Of a stretch of 64,000 nt of DNA, positions 22,991 to 34,840 are shown in pieces; position 1 is the stretch's first letter; every line of letters begins with the position of its first letter. Source of the stretch: Kappaphycus alvarezii (taxonomy: Eukaryota; Rhodophyta; Florideophyceae; Gigartinales; Solieriaceae); the NCBI GenBank assembly GCA_002205965.3, contig NADL03000672.1, positions 434,001 through 498,000 on the forward strand, written 5' to 3'. The notes below the pieces were generated by a model. That model had not been told where the DNA came from. It made no database searches and worked only from the letters and a program-made list of their open reading frames with translations. Made by a program: the position numbers and the translations under genes.

Positions 22991-25560
22991 AGAGACTAGG
23001 TTACTCTAATTTATCATGGTCAATACCCTTTTTAAGTCTAACTGGAGTGCAATATAGTCCAAGAAGATGACCCCCATGACTTCAGATCTAACTGCAAAAT
23101 GGGGAAGCTATCAGTCCTTTGCGACAACTTCCGACAAAAGTATGCTATCTTCTATGACCACATCAATTCTTGGTGATCTGCATGCAAACGCGAACTCCAT
23201 CTTAACTGAAGTTTCGGGGTTGACTTTCAGAGCTATTGAAACATTCCAAATATTGAGATATATTTATACAAAGGCACGATAACACTGCTTACATAAATAG
23301 ATCGTTGTTGCTACAAAAAGTCTATAGGAAGTGATTTATATTCCCCATGTAGTAAACTCAAGTCAATTTCAGGTCATAAGTGCAAAATATTTACCAACAG
23401 CGAAGTGATTCCCGCCTGCTCCATCTGGGCGAAAGGTTATAACTTTGAAACAAGTAATGTTCTCTGACCTTTCCTGGTAGTATTTCAGCGCGGGAAAAAT
23501 ATTGAACTTCTTGTTAATGAAATAAGATTCACTCTTTGCGGTGTGGTCGTCGGTAATCAAACTAGTTATTGAAGGTATCAAAGACTTTCTGTGCTATTTG
23601 CCGCTGATATCTATGCAGACAAGCTCGAGCGGGCAAGAGGTGAAACGTAAGCACGGACAAATTGGGTTTCGATGTGATTTTGGGATAGCGTATAGGACAC
23701 ATGTAATATCTTCAACCATTTTTCTTGTAAAGTGATTAATATGGTGAAAGTGGTTGTAATACTTTCTGTATTACCCAGGGTGTAAATGTTCTGTACGATA
23801 ATATCATTCTGAAACTGATCCTTCATCATTCTTTGTACAAATATGTGAAAATCAATGAAGGCAATAGAATGCAGTATCATCTTCGTACTGAAAAGATTAA
23901 TCAGTGTGAGGCATCCGAGCATTTATTTCTTTGACCTTCGTTACATGTATTCTGTATAATCCATCACCGTCAATCTCCAAATTTCTGTCAACAACTGATT
24001 GTATTCATGGAATGTTGTCAGTTATATTATTAAGTCCTTGGTGGCATTGTCTATGGTGGACAAAATATTGAGGCTTTCAGTGAGTACAAAAACAAAAAAT
24101 ATTTTAGATTGGAAATAGGCTGTATAGCAGGCCTCTATGTAGAATCTGGCGGCTAGAAGAATAAAGAAGCTCCCTTTTTCGACTAATACTGATAAATCCA
24201 ATGTCTTTTCGATTTCTCTTTTAACTTGTTCATAATTGACAATAACGTTCTTGGATTGAACAACGATATGAGCCGCCAGAGTCAATTAACGCATCAAACT
24301 ATTTATAAATTTTACGTTTCGCAATCGACAGCTTTATCTGAGCCATTAATCCGTCAGGAAGATTACAACATACCCCTTAATGACAATCCTGTCTTTGATA
24401 CTGCGATAAATGTTTATCTGGAACGAGAACTGGAACTGTCTAAAGACCAGATACACTACGGAACCTACAATTAAGGTGTCTATGAAAAAGAGTCCTAGCG
24501 CACCAATTGATTTGATGCAATTGATGATTAACATCACTATATTGATTTCAATTGCAATGAGAATAGTATGGAAACACACGTCAAAGACCATTGTGGAAGT
24601 AACATCCTCCATGTACTCGAGCAGTACCTTTCTTGCGGCCACAGAATATGTCATTGAACTTGTATGCAAGATGAAATTATTTCCTTTAAAGATGCGTGTG
24701 ACCCGTGCAGACCGAGAAAAGATCAACTTTATATCTAGTATTGCATTTTCTGATACATTGTATATGAATGTCTTTCTGAATATTCTTCTTGCTCTGTCGC
24801 TCAAGGATTTGGGTATTTTGATTGCATTATTGCCATCTGATACACTACTTTAACGAAGTGATAGCTCGGTTAAAAGTTTTACGAAAAGTTTTTCGTAAGA
24901 AAGTTTGCGCTAAAGCATAGATATCAGAGCAAAATGTTCTGGAAGCGTGCGCAATAATTTCCAAAATTTTTCATCATCAGAAAATACCTTATATAGGAAG
25001 GCGAATGTACTTCAAATTTCATGAAACTTGTTTAAGTGCTCCTTCATGCGTGACTCTTACTTGCAATGTAATTTCTCTAGCACTTTTTAAAAGTTTCATA
25101 ACCGATTGCTCAGTTCGTGAAATAAAAAAATACGTGATAGGGCATTCCATAGATCCTTGCGCAATTGGCATTGTCATCAATTAATTAATGTGTTCGTTTC
25201 AGCCACCGACCATGGAAGAGATTCAAGATGGTAGTGTTTTAACATGAGTACATGAGTACTTGACTTTTCCCAACGAGAAAGCTGAACTGTCGTCACATCT
25301 TCTGATCTCTCTTGTAGTTCAATTGATTCCAGATCTTCTCGCTGAATATATGCCCTATTTCTTCTTCAAGATATGGAACCCTTTTTTCCAGTTAATCTTG
25401 GAACTCTTCCTAGAGAGTAACACTCACTCCTCATCTTGAAAAGATCGCCGGTATATCCAGCTTATGTGGTAGGATAGTCGTGGGGAATGGATGAAGGCAA
25501 TTTGTTGCGGATGAAGCGAGTAATACTCGGTGAATGTTTCCATGTAAAAGTCTTGTATCG
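22991..25560. other. AT-rich region with decayed-looking ORF fragments
   Basis: Minus-strand ORFs 24804-24346 (152 codons, two hydrophobic stretches), 24285-24022, 23922-23611 and 23581-23369 lie end to end, but an equally long ORF opposes the first one (24410-24853 +). I cannot assign either strand, and no motif is recognisable. They may be chance ORFs in low-complexity AT-rich DNA or a heavily decayed gene. Confidence 0.25.
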
Positions 25561-25566
25561 ATCTAA

Positions 25567-25609
25567 GGCCTGTTCCAAAACAAAAAAATTATCACATGGG
25601 CCATAAAAT
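25567..25609. repeat. Left terminal inverted repeat of the Harbinger element
   Basis: Begins GGCCTGTTCCAAAACA and ends ATAAAATAT. Preceded by target duplication TAA (25564-25566). It pairs imperfectly with 28574-28620. Confidence 0.8.
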
Positions 25610-25832
25610 ATATATGTTTTATGTTACTCCTTATCATCTCGACCTTTCCAACACTTTTTCTATTGTATTGGATCAGCCCACAGGGTCCCTGCAGTGTTCT
25701 TTCGTCGAACTCTTTTCGAACGTTCCCGTAGTCTTCCCATCATTACATCACACTTCTTCTCGTTATCAAGCCACATTGGCATTGTACTAAGATCATTTTA
25801 CTAGGAACATAAAATCGCAGCACAAGACGTAT

Positions 25833-26992
25833 GTGGTAGCTACAGTTATCGCCAAGCGTCGCAATCGATACGAACGCGTTCTGACAGCACTTTCTGCTTT
25901 CTTTGTGATGATACTTAGCTGCAAGAGACGTGGCGAGCGGACTACACCTCGCGGCATTTTCCCATTTTCTTCCATTCTCGCTGGCACCCCTCCTTCATTT
26001 TTCAAGCGACTGTACCGTATGTCTCACGCAACTTTCATGTCTCTCGCAGAGAAGATTGCCTTCGTAGAAAACTGCAAGTTCAGACGGAGCTCAAAACTCC
26101 AGCTCCTTTCTGTAAGGTTGTGTTGGTTGGCCGGTGGTTCGTATTTAGATATAGCCCTAACGCATAACATATAAACCTCTAATACATACCACTACATTGA
26201 TGAAACCATCTTTGAAATTGATAAGGCCTTACAGATAACATTTCCGTACAGAAACAGGTCTAGGTTAAGGAAAGTCTCTGATGGATTTGCAAGGGATGGG
26301 CGTAGCGCTCTGAACATGTTTTGCGGTGCTTTGGACGGACTGGTAGTCAACATAACTGAACCAACAGCGTGGGAAGCTCCGAATTCATCTACGTGCTATA
26401 GTAGAAAGGGTTGGTTCGCTCTAAACGTGCAAGCAGTGTGCGGTTCGAAGTACAGGTTCACATTCTTGTCTTGTCTCTCTCAAAGTTCCACTCATAACAG
26501 CACGGCGTACGCATTGAGTGAACTGTCTAGACTACTTGAGGGAAGAGAGAGTGGTCTTTTAGCAGGGTTTTAGATTGCTGCAGATGCCGTATATACGTGC
26601 ATAAACAGGTTTTTGACGCCTTGGCCTGGTAAAGCGCTCAGTATCTCGAAGTACTGCTTCAATTAATGGCTGTCCAGCGCTAGAATTCATATTGAGTAGA
26701 ATTTCGGGATTCTCGTTGGAAAGTAGGTGTATTTTGGAGGCCGTTGAGGTTTACTGTTGCCAAAAATGCCATTATTATAGCAGTCTTTTCCAAATTGCAC
26801 ATCTTCATTATAGAACATGAGGACTTCGCAGATATACCGTCTCCATCTAGAGTTGATGATAGATACCAAACAGAGGCCGCAGACCGACAGGTCTATCTTC
26901 AAGATGACTGTGACCTTAACGAAGCACTACACCGCAGACGTTGTGATCTTGAGTCATCTCAGCTCCGGGATGATTTTACAGCTGAAATTTAA
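25833..26992 (+). pseudogene. PIF/Harbinger-type DDE transposase, broken frames
   Basis: N-terminal part 25833-26174 (FKRLYRMSHATFMSLAEKI, then LCWLAGGSYLDIA) precedes the DDE domain. The DDE domain follows at 26316-26573: FCGALDGLVVNITEP carries the first Asp, then CYSRKGWFALNVQAVCGSK. The second motif reads SQSSTHNST where active proteins have S.HDS, so the second catalytic Asp is now Asn. Beyond a stop, GKALSISKYCFN and ARIHIE.NFGILVGK contain the third acidic residue. The tail 26744-26992 ends LNEALHRRRCDLESSQLRDD. Several stops and frame changes are present. In life it would excise and insert the element together with the partner protein encoded opposite. Confidence 0.82.
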
Positions 26993-27202
26993 GCTAAAGC
27001 AGTCGAAGACCGTGTATCTAGAAACAAGTATATGGAGCTGCATGTATTTTGTGTTAATACTAGGTGTCATTGACATTCTCTGACGCTTCGTTGTCCATAA
27101 TATACATTGCGCTCTCAATAATTCTACGTGTATGTGCCAAGCGCTTCTCACGAAGCCGTCTTGTGCGGTCAGAATTTGCCGTCGCTACGAAGTCTGTCTA
27201 TG

Positions 27203-28172
27203 CTAGTTATAATTTTTGCTTTCTAGCTCCATAAGACTTGTCACGGTTGAAGCCACATTTGTTGCCCTCTCCAAGTAAATTATGCTTGGATCTGTCGCAA
27301 AAAGTGAACCTGATTCCTGTGTTACAATTGGTTGCGGCCTCGTGCTGGTTCCTGCCATTTCGCTGAGTGCAGCAGCGACTGATTCAATCACATATTCTTT
27401 TTTGCGCTTACGCACAGATGTTTGAACCTGAGAAATCGACGATCTGATAGCTTCTGTTGCACTTAGACCAGCCTCAATTTGAGGGTTTTGTGGGATTGCT
27501 CTTACAACCGCATCAAGACTTGAGTGGTTGAAGAACACGCAGTGCATGTAAAAAAGACTATCATCCCCATTGTTGAAGTCTTAGGAAGGTGTCTGGATCT
27601 CCTTGTCAGGATTTGTTGTACCTTTCGCATGCAACTGTGTACGATGATCGCAGCTTGCCCGACCTCTGTTTCAGAATTATTCCGTTTCGTTTGTGCAGAT
27701 GCGGTGTGGGATCAAATTGTATCAATAAGTTATCAGTAAAACCGCACACAGCCTCACAGATTCTTGAATCGAACGTCTCTACATTGAATAGTTCAAGAAA
27801 TTCGTTCCGAAACGGGTCGTGGCGGTCAGCATCAAGCTCTGAGCAAGCCTCAACTCGTTGATACATCCTTGCAACTATAGTAGAATGACGTGCATTCGCG
27901 ATGACGTGACATAGACGGGCTGTCTCACGTTTTGTCCAGTGTAGTGCGCGGCAGCATTCTTCTCCTGCACGACAGGTATTCGTTTGTACCTCTGGATCAA
28001 CGAATTTTTGTCCCTCGCACAAGCGATCCAGTTGCACCATTCGTGTGCAGTCGGTAACTCCAGCTTGGCTTAGCCGACTTGTTAGTACGGGCTTAGCCCC
28101 TGAGCCAGAGAGTCCGATACGCCGGAGTGCGTTTGATAGATTAGCTAGAGTTAGTCGTCGTGGTTCGAACAT
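27203..28172 (-). pseudogene. SAP plus SANT-like Harbinger partner protein, frame-broken
   Basis: Convergent with the transposase and inside the same TIRs. From the ATG at 28172, residues 7-37 are a clear SAP DNA-binding motif (LTLANLSNALRRIGLSGSG, then VLTSRL). Next comes a helical SANT/Myb-like region (HWTKRETARLCHVIANARHS; DPFRNEFLELFNVETF; LRSSYTVACERYNKS). A stop at 27606-27608 interrupts it. The reading resumes with QGDPDTF after one codon and then, in another frame, a C-terminal segment at 27547-27203 (KRKKEYVIESVAAALSEMA). Harbinger elements typically encode a Myb/SANT partner needed for DNA binding and nuclear import of the transposase. This is that gene, with an N-terminal SAP domain. 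Relic. Confidence 0.7.
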
Positions 28173-28573
28173 ATTGGCTTGTGTTGCTGATGAAGAAATG
28201 ATCGAAGCACGATTTTCAGCAGGCGCTGTGATGGTTTAATGAGCCGTGTTCTGTGCTTCACTAGAGATCGGTTGTTGTGGTGATTAGTGTGCGAATGTTT
28301 GAAGGGCGTTTACGCTGGTATCGCGCGGAACGGATTGAACCTCTCGGAGAGCTTCAGAGAAGCTGTTGTGAGTATCTGACATCGTTGAAGGGTTGTGAGG
28401 AAGTTGGTGTGAAAGAGGTGACGGTAATTGAGGGGGACATCTGAATGCGAGCAGCCATTTCCGTACGAAAATTATTTACTATGGAACTGTGACAGAATCT
28501 TGTGTAAGTCGCACAAGATGACTGTGCCTAGAACATGTATACCCAATCATCAGAGGCCACGTTATCCAGCGTT

Positions 28574-28620
28574 GATAATATTTTATGCTCCATGCAAAAA
28601 ACAATGTGTTGGAACAGACC
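28574..28620. repeat. Right terminal inverted repeat of the Harbinger element
   Basis: Ends ...TGTTGGAACAGACC, followed directly by target duplication TAA (28621-28623). Inverted partner of 25567-25609, with several mismatches and a small indel. Confidence 0.8.
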
Positions 28621-28623
28621 TAA

Positions 28624-29950
28624 GTCGTGCTTCCGCGCACAACTTCATTGGCCCTCTCAACTCTGTATTTATTGGCCCTCTGTGGTCTCATTCGAACCGA
28701 CCAAGGCACTGTACAGCAACATCTAAGCGATAACCTTCTGGGACAGCTGTCCCACATGAAACGGATAGTAGGGTCCTCGTACAGTAGCCTAAGTACTTAC
28801 AGAAGGGTAATTCATGGTCGCTTCAAGCGACTCCGCTTGCCCCGACAGTACACATGCGGCGGCAAATGTACTGTACAGTACGGTGACTAGCGACGCACAC
28901 AACTGATCTCCAACACCATCGACAGCGTATGTACAGTCGCAAATGTCTGCGTGACGAATGGCACAAAACAACCACATGTCGAGCTACAACACAGGTTCTG
29001 TAAAGGGCGGACATTACAGTTCAGTATCTATCATCCTAATGAAGAAAGCTACTACAGTACTGTACTCGATGAACCAAAAGATTAACTGAAGCCAAACTGC
29101 CTCATCGCTACGTGGTGCACCGCTCCGCGTAGTATTTCAGTGCCGACCTTTTTCAAACGAGAATAAATCGTTGCTCTCAGCACTCTACGGCCTACAATCA
29201 ATGCCCAGGGAGACTCCTTTTCGAGCTTATAGACGCTCTACTCAACATCTAAGCAGAGAAAAGCTTGTTCCTGTCGTGCTACATAGCAAATAACCTTTCG
29301 TTCGGTGCGTGCGACAGTCCACACAGGTCAGAGGGTCGAAATTTGTAGTTCGGACCCATACGCTACGGAGACTTCTAGATCTGCAACGAAACGTCGCGTT
29401 GATAGCTGCTTCGGATGCCCACTGTTCGTTAATGGGCCCACCAGTCACCTTCTAGCGTCTGTAGCACTAGTCTCGTGAGCATGGTGATCTTCCACCAAGA
29501 AAGATGGAATGGATTCCAACTCATGTACAACTCTTAGTGCACGAACCCACCGTTGCCTCTTTTTTAGCGAAATGGTGGTGTAAGTATGCACTGTGCAGTA
29601 CGGTAAGTTCCATAGGAGATTACATCCCCAGCTTTGTTGGAACAGAATATAGTTTGAGGGTGTGCTCTTCAAACTGGGTGAAAGACCGTTGATCATACCT
29701 TCCAGACACAATTAATTCTTGCACAAGCCGTGCCTAACTTGCTCATTAGGTTAATTCCTGTCCATTGCTTCGTGGCGGAGTAGGAGACGGTTGACTGACA
29801 GACGACAGGGCAAGGCACCGCACTGCAAACGAGGCTCAGACCTTGCCCTCAGTCCAGTAGTTACGATTTACTCAAAATGTGAATTAGTAGAAATGTCACC
29901 TTAACCTTGTTAGACTGAAGGGCACTTGAGGTGCACATCAAAGTTTACTT
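28624..29950. other. Spacer with TACAGTAC motifs, no recognisable gene
   Basis: Short ORFs overlap on both strands and none carries a known motif. Palindromic TGTACTGTACAGTAC-type runs occur at 28866-28881 and 29054-29066. Probably the 3' flank of the CLC gene plus old repeat sequence. Confidence 0.45.
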
Positions 29951-29952
29951 GC

Positions 29953-32129
29953 CTACCTGAAAAATTTGCTCGGAATATCTCCAGTCGCGTCACAGTACGC
30001 AATCACATCCTTCTTTGAAATCAATCCCAACAGCTCTCCGTGACGTGTGACGTAACACATTCGCATTCCAAGCGCTGAAAAACAGTCGTACACATCAGAT
30101 ATTGGCGTCTCTGGGCTCACTTGGCAGAGATACCTGTCTCGGAATCCAGCAAAGCTCAAAACAACCTCATTATTTGCGGAAATTCGCTGGATTGCCTCGC
30201 TGTCCGTCTGATCAAATTCTCCCTTGAAGGACACCACTGTTTCATCTGATACCCGCGGATCCTCTCTCGATTTTGAAATCGCATGCTGCAGCTCTTTTCG
30301 CACAATGTTCCCAGTCAAAATCATGTCCGACTCCCGCCGCACAATAGGGAAGCCATAGTACTGGTAATTTTGCAGCAGTTGCTCCAGATGACCAATTGTT
30401 GCACCCATTTCAGGTATCACGGTGCGCGGGGGCCGCATAATTACCCGAGCAGGCACAACATGTGACACATGATGCTTTGAATCCAAGAATGGATACCGTT
30501 TGATGTTAATATGCATGTCGTAAATTCCCTCTAAACCACTGATAGTACAAACCATTTTCGCCGCGAGAATACCAAACATTGTCGGCAGTAAGTGACTCAA
30601 ACCCCAGTCAACTCAAACATGATCACAACTAGCGAAACCGATACCTGCGTAACACCTGCTAGACATGAGCTGGCGCCGACGAGCGCGTATACAGAAGGGC
30701 GAACGCACACAGAGGAAGCCGAACATTCTGCAAATAAAAGCCAATCCGGATTGGCCTCGACTGTCAGTTTGACTATCATCCCTACTATCCGCCCGGCACA
30801 AGCCCCAATGGTCATTGAGGGGATGAAGAGCCCCGCGGGCACACGTGCACCGAAAGTTAGAATTGTCAAGAACAACTTTGCGCACACAGCGTAAATAAGC
30901 ACGAGAAACATTTTGCCTACTCTTGTCGCATCACAAAGGAGGGATTCGCCTCCCTCGCCGGTCGTCCCAGTCTCGTCGCATTCCGCGAAAAGCGTCGTCA
31001 AAATCTCCGTATTGGTTAGTCGCAAAAAGGGAATCGGGTACTGCAAGATGACAGTCACAAGCACAATGGCAACCACCTCAAGGATCGGACTCCGCTTCAA
31101 GAATCGATCGTGAATGCGAAGCTTGGACCACTTGACATTGTAATGAATAAAAATTGAGCCAAGGATGCCACCTAGAGCACCAATAATAAAAAATGCAATC
31201 ATCTCAAACCACTTCCAGTTCAATGAATGATTAACCTCAAACATCACGGCCTTGCCATTGAAAAAGGGATTCATGAGTTTAAGAGTGAGCTCTGCCAAAG
31301 CTGATGCAAAAAAGGAACGCCAAAGCACGCGGTTCGGAAAGTAACTGGCGGCTTCCTCAAAGGCAAACAGGACGCCCCCGATGGGAGCATTAAACGCAAC
31401 GGACACGCCTGCTGCAGTACCCACACACACAAACTCCATCATTATGGAGAAATTGTCGCGAAACTCTGGAAAACTAGTAGCCACCATATTTGCCAGGACA
31501 GAGACGAGATGGACGAATGGTCCCTCCTTTCCCAGATTCAAACTAGAGGATACCGAGAAGGCTAGGCCAATAATCTTAATGATGAATGCCCACGAGCTCA
31601 GATATCCGCGTATCACAACACCACTGAGAACCGTTTTGATTTCTGGAACTCCAGATCCTGCGGCATGGGGTGCGAATCGCTTGACCAAAAAGGCAGCGAT
31701 GGCACCAAAGGAAACCGCAATGATCAGGTATGCGATAAAGCCCGAAGTCGGGGCTGACATACCTATAAACGGAACTTTGGTGAGAAATGAGCGCCATTCC
31801 CGGTATGCACAATCCTGGCCTTCCTCTTCACCCAGACGGCAACACATTTCTCTGGTGAGATACCAAGCATTGGTACAGAGGCCAAACTTGAGATCCGAGA
31901 GCCACTCGACTGACAAATCGAGGGAAGCCGCAATGAGACCGGCGCCTATACCCATAGTGATAAGGACGACATAAATCTTTGCGGTGTAGAAATGCTGAGC
32001 CCAAGGGCCGTCCTCCTCTCTCTGATGTTCCAATTCAAGGACATGAGAACGTGTTTTCTCATTGATAAAGTCATGGATGACGTAATCTCCCGCGTAACCG
32101 GCGCCGGTATCGCGGGTAGCCTTTCGCAT
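29953..32129 (-). CDS. CLC family chloride/proton exchanger with tandem CBS domains (frame break near 30602)
   Basis: Two ORFs join into one eukaryotic CLC of about 725 residues. The membrane part (32129-30597, 510 residues) has the selectivity motifs GSGVPE (158-163), GKEGP (200-204, with gating Glu202), NAPIGGVLFAFEEA (with the internal proton Glu) and GARVPAGLFIPS. These residues mark a Cl-/H+ exchanger rather than a pure channel. DLSVEWLSDLKFG and the REMCC segment place it near CLC-3/4/5 and yeast Gef1, which act in endosome or vacuole membranes. Frame 1 stops right after MFELTG. One added base in the G run 30602-30605 would give TGGLSHLLPTMFG and continue into the second ORF, with two CBS domains (ARVIMRPPRTVIPE...; CYVTRHGELLGLISKKDVI). 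A different-frame N-terminal extension starting MDEEDQ at 32383 is possible. Confidence 0.88.
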
Positions 32130-33720
32130 ACGGAGTCTTGAGAATGGGCCACGGGAGCCTTGACGGGAGGGGCGGCGGAACTTGAGGCGGAGACGGGAAA
32201 GGGGGAATCGAAAGAGGCGCCCTGGAAAGAATCGCGGGTGAAGAGAAGAGGACCTGGGGGATTGTGGCGTGGGCGGTGGTCGGTCGTGGTAGATGCGCGA
32301 TCGGAAAGATGCGGAAAGGCATCGACGGAGCCATAGACTGCATGATGGGGTTGGACGGGAAGGATTTGATCCTCCTCATCCATTGTTTTGCGATGATCAC
32401 GGAGACGTGTTGGGAAGGGGAATAGCGGAGGATGGGAGTTGGATGGGGTGGGAGGGATTGGGGCTGTGGATTCAGCGTTGTTGCAATGTTAGTAATGAGG
32501 TGTTTGTAGAGAAGAAAGGATTATAGTTGGGATAAAGATGGGGGGGAGGTGGGCTGAGGGAGGCAGTTTGTTGTGATTGTGGATGTTTGAGAATGAGTGT
32601 GGCAGTGAAACCTACTGCGTTTCGCTTGGCGGTAGAGGCCCACGAGGTAATTGTAATGGGAATTAGAGGGGTTTAGTCTATTAGGGCTATCATAGTCTGC
32701 AATAACGTGGAAACGGTGAAATGGCTCATTTCGAAAGCAGAACAGTTAAAAACGATGTTTCCAACCGGCATGCATCACTTGCACTTGCCCTGCGTGCCCC
32801 CTTCATCTGACCGTTTCATCAACAGCGATTGAATTGACACCTTTTATTGCACTTGTTCAGTACTGTACTGTACTGTACTGTACTGTCCAGTACACTTGCG
32901 GCTATCTTCTATTCCATTTTAGACATTTGTACTGTTTATGTACAGTACCGTATTGGTGCCATGGTCACATTGAGGCTCACACTGGATGGAACTCAATATT
33001 TCTTGAATGTTGCAAGGCTAATTATTCCAAAAGTTTATCATACTTTACAGTTGTACAGTATTGTACAGTACTGTACACAGACTGGATGACGGGACATGGC
33101 TGTCGTGCCATGGAAGGGTTATCGTTCAGACACTGTCATTCGTTTCCACACTACGTTACTACAACTGTAAGAGCCTGATTCCTTGCTTACAGACTTTGTA
33201 CTACTGTAAAGTTTAATACGTGTGATATGTGGATAACTCTTCTCCATTTACAGATTATCAGCGAAAATCTCGGCAAACAGGCTGTCACGCCTAACGATGT
33301 AGAGATATGCCACGACAACCAATCAAATGGCGTCAATCATCCGACGGATAACGCAACAACATGAATACTCACTTTCCATGCGTGATCCCCACAAATGTGC
33401 AGCTACAGTATTTCAATGTCCGCCACAAGTCTCCAAACGCCCACAAATCTAAGGCCAGCCTACCTAGTCCGCCGACGGGAATCCTCTATTCCCAAATATG
33501 CCAAAATGGCATCCAAATTGCAATTTTCATGGCGGCAAAAATAATATTAATTTCTCTCCAAGCGCACAGACACCAAAAACCTGCCCTGTACCAAACCGGA
33601 CCATGCTGCGAAATTCCAGCGCAAAATAACACAACCCGCTCATCCCCGACACTCGCTCAACAACCCGCCGCCTTGCATCCTCCAGCGTCCCCCAGATCCC
33701 CTTGCCAACTCAACCCCCTC
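32130..33720. other. Divergent upstream region of the CLC and membrane-protein genes
   Basis: 32130-32383 may encode the CLC N-terminus in another frame (MDEEDQILPV, then Ser/Pro-rich). 32530-32850 and 33100-33700 show no gene; an open frame at 33361-33723 lacks recognisable content. Contains a TACAGTAC island listed separately. The spacer probably holds both promoters, but I see no certain element. Confidence 0.45.
32856..33080. repeat. TACTGTACAGTA palindromic repeat island
   Basis: Starts with five consecutive GTACT units (CAGTACTGTACTGTACTGTA), then looser copies at 32928-32948 and a dense run at 33049-33078 (TGTACAGTATTGTACAGTAC). The motif is its own reverse complement, so each run can fold into hairpins. 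Confidence 0.8.
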
Positions 33721-33723
33721 AGC

Positions 33724-34553
33724 ATGTCATCAGCACGCGCCTTTGCTCGCATCCACAAAGCCATAACCACTACTTGTCGATCCACACCCAACCTACCTTC
33801 CCATTTGCATCCACCGCCCACCCCACCACCTCCCCCACCCTTCAACCCGCACCGATCCTTCACTCCCCCATCACTTCTTACACCCTACCTGATGCAATAT
33901 CACTCGTCCGTCTCAACACTGACTCGCTTTTCGCCGAAACTCTACTCCGCTGGCGTGCCTCGACCCAATCCTCCATGACCGCCCTCGGCGACTCTCTCCT
34001 TCTCTTCCGCACCCAGCTCCGACAATCTTATCTTCATCAACTTACTCGCACCTTACAACGCGCTCATCAACGCGGAAGAAGACCCTCCAAACGAATTGTC
34101 ACCCGCCTGGCAAGCTCCTCGTCCTTGTGCAATGCAGCAGTGGGTATGGGTTTGGCGGCCTTGGTCGCTCAGGAAGAGAGAGAGTTATCAGCCCCTACAT
34201 CATTATTGCGGTTATTGTCGTCTACAAAGGGGCCGCAAAGGGCCGGTATCGGGTGGTTATCGCCAGAGGCGAGGGCCATTGTAGGCGGAGTGTTGTTGAG
34301 TGTGATGTTAAGTGCGGTCGGTTGGGTCGTTGTGTTGTTTCCGCATGCAGTGCCTTGGGTTTTGGTTTCGACCGCAGTGTGCTTTGCGGCGAGGCCGGAT
34401 TTGGAAAGCTTTCGCGCATGGACTAGACGGTGCGCACCGATGGTTGCCAGGAGGAAGACTATGTTGCTGGATAAGGTTCGGGCGAGTGTGGCGCCGTATG
34501 TTATGGGCTTGAACCCGCCTGTTCTTGACGATTATGGGTGTGTAGTGTGGTGA
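33724..34553 (+). CDS. Hypothetical membrane protein (start uncertain)
   Basis: The frame ending at TGA 34551-34553 is open from 33702 but its first ATG is at 33975, giving 192 residues. The codons before 33975 look coding (ISLVRLNTDSLFAETLLRWR), and the better start is ATG 33724 in a neighbouring frame (MSSARAFARIHKAITTTCRS). That implies a one-base break around 33780-33900. The C-terminal third has two close hydrophobic segments (AIVGGVLLSVMLSAVGWVVV and LFPHAVPWVLVSTAVCFAA), a likely membrane hairpin. It is preceded by a basic helical stretch (LQRAHQRGRRPSKRIVTRL) and followed by RAWTRRCAPMVARRKTML. The N-terminus (basic, Ser/Thr-rich) could be an organelle-targeting peptide. Family not recognised. 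Confidence 0.55.
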
Positions 34554-34820
34554 CTGTTGTGGATGGAGCGGATTATGTGTATGTGTACGTGGGTTTGTTG
34601 GGGAGGTGGATATTGTTGGGATGGTACAATAGGGGTGATGACTACAATTTTGATAAGATTAGAGGGAGATGAGGAAGAGGCAATTGTGAGTTTTGAGGTG
34701 CATGTGCATGCAGGAGTGCTCACAAAGTCTTGGTCTTTGGTAAGCGAAATGCCAAATTGTGGACAAGCCTTTCATAAGTGAAGACCAATCAGCCGACACA
34801 GTAGAGGTCGTCTGTATAGG

Positions 34821-34840
34821 ACAGTACAGTACTGTACTAC
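34821..34840. repeat. TACTGTACAGTA motif
   Basis: ACAGTACAGTACTGTACTAC, a single palindromic cluster downstream of the membrane-protein gene. Confidence 0.7.

Larger units (their letters stand above)
25567..28620 (+). mobile_element. PIF/Harbinger DNA transposon, full length but inactive
   Basis: The ends are GGCCTGTTCC (25567) and, reverse-complemented from 28620, GGTCTGTTCC. The inverted similarity extends over about 45 bp (again matching at CATGG..CATAAAATAT). A 3-bp direct duplication TAA flanks the element at 25564-25566 and 28621-28623, as expected for PIF/Harbinger (TWA targets). Inside are a Harbinger-type DDE transposase relic (+) and a convergent SAP plus SANT-like partner ORF (-), the usual two-gene layout. 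The length is 3054 bp. In-frame stops and a lost catalytic Asp make it non-autonomous. Confidence 0.85.

Noticed and set aside
24346-24853. Opposing 152- and 147-codon ORFs with hydrophobic stretches
   Set aside because: Both strands are equally open and neither has a motif, so a membrane protein call is not supportable.
30592-31974. Plus-strand ORFs of up to 197 codons over the CLC gene
   Set aside because: Antisense to a clearly conserved CLC reading frame.
32856-32894. CRISPR array or tRNA cluster in the GTACT repeat
   Set aside because: Short tandem palindromes without spacers or cloverleaf; no CRISPR or tRNA gene found anywhere in the window.
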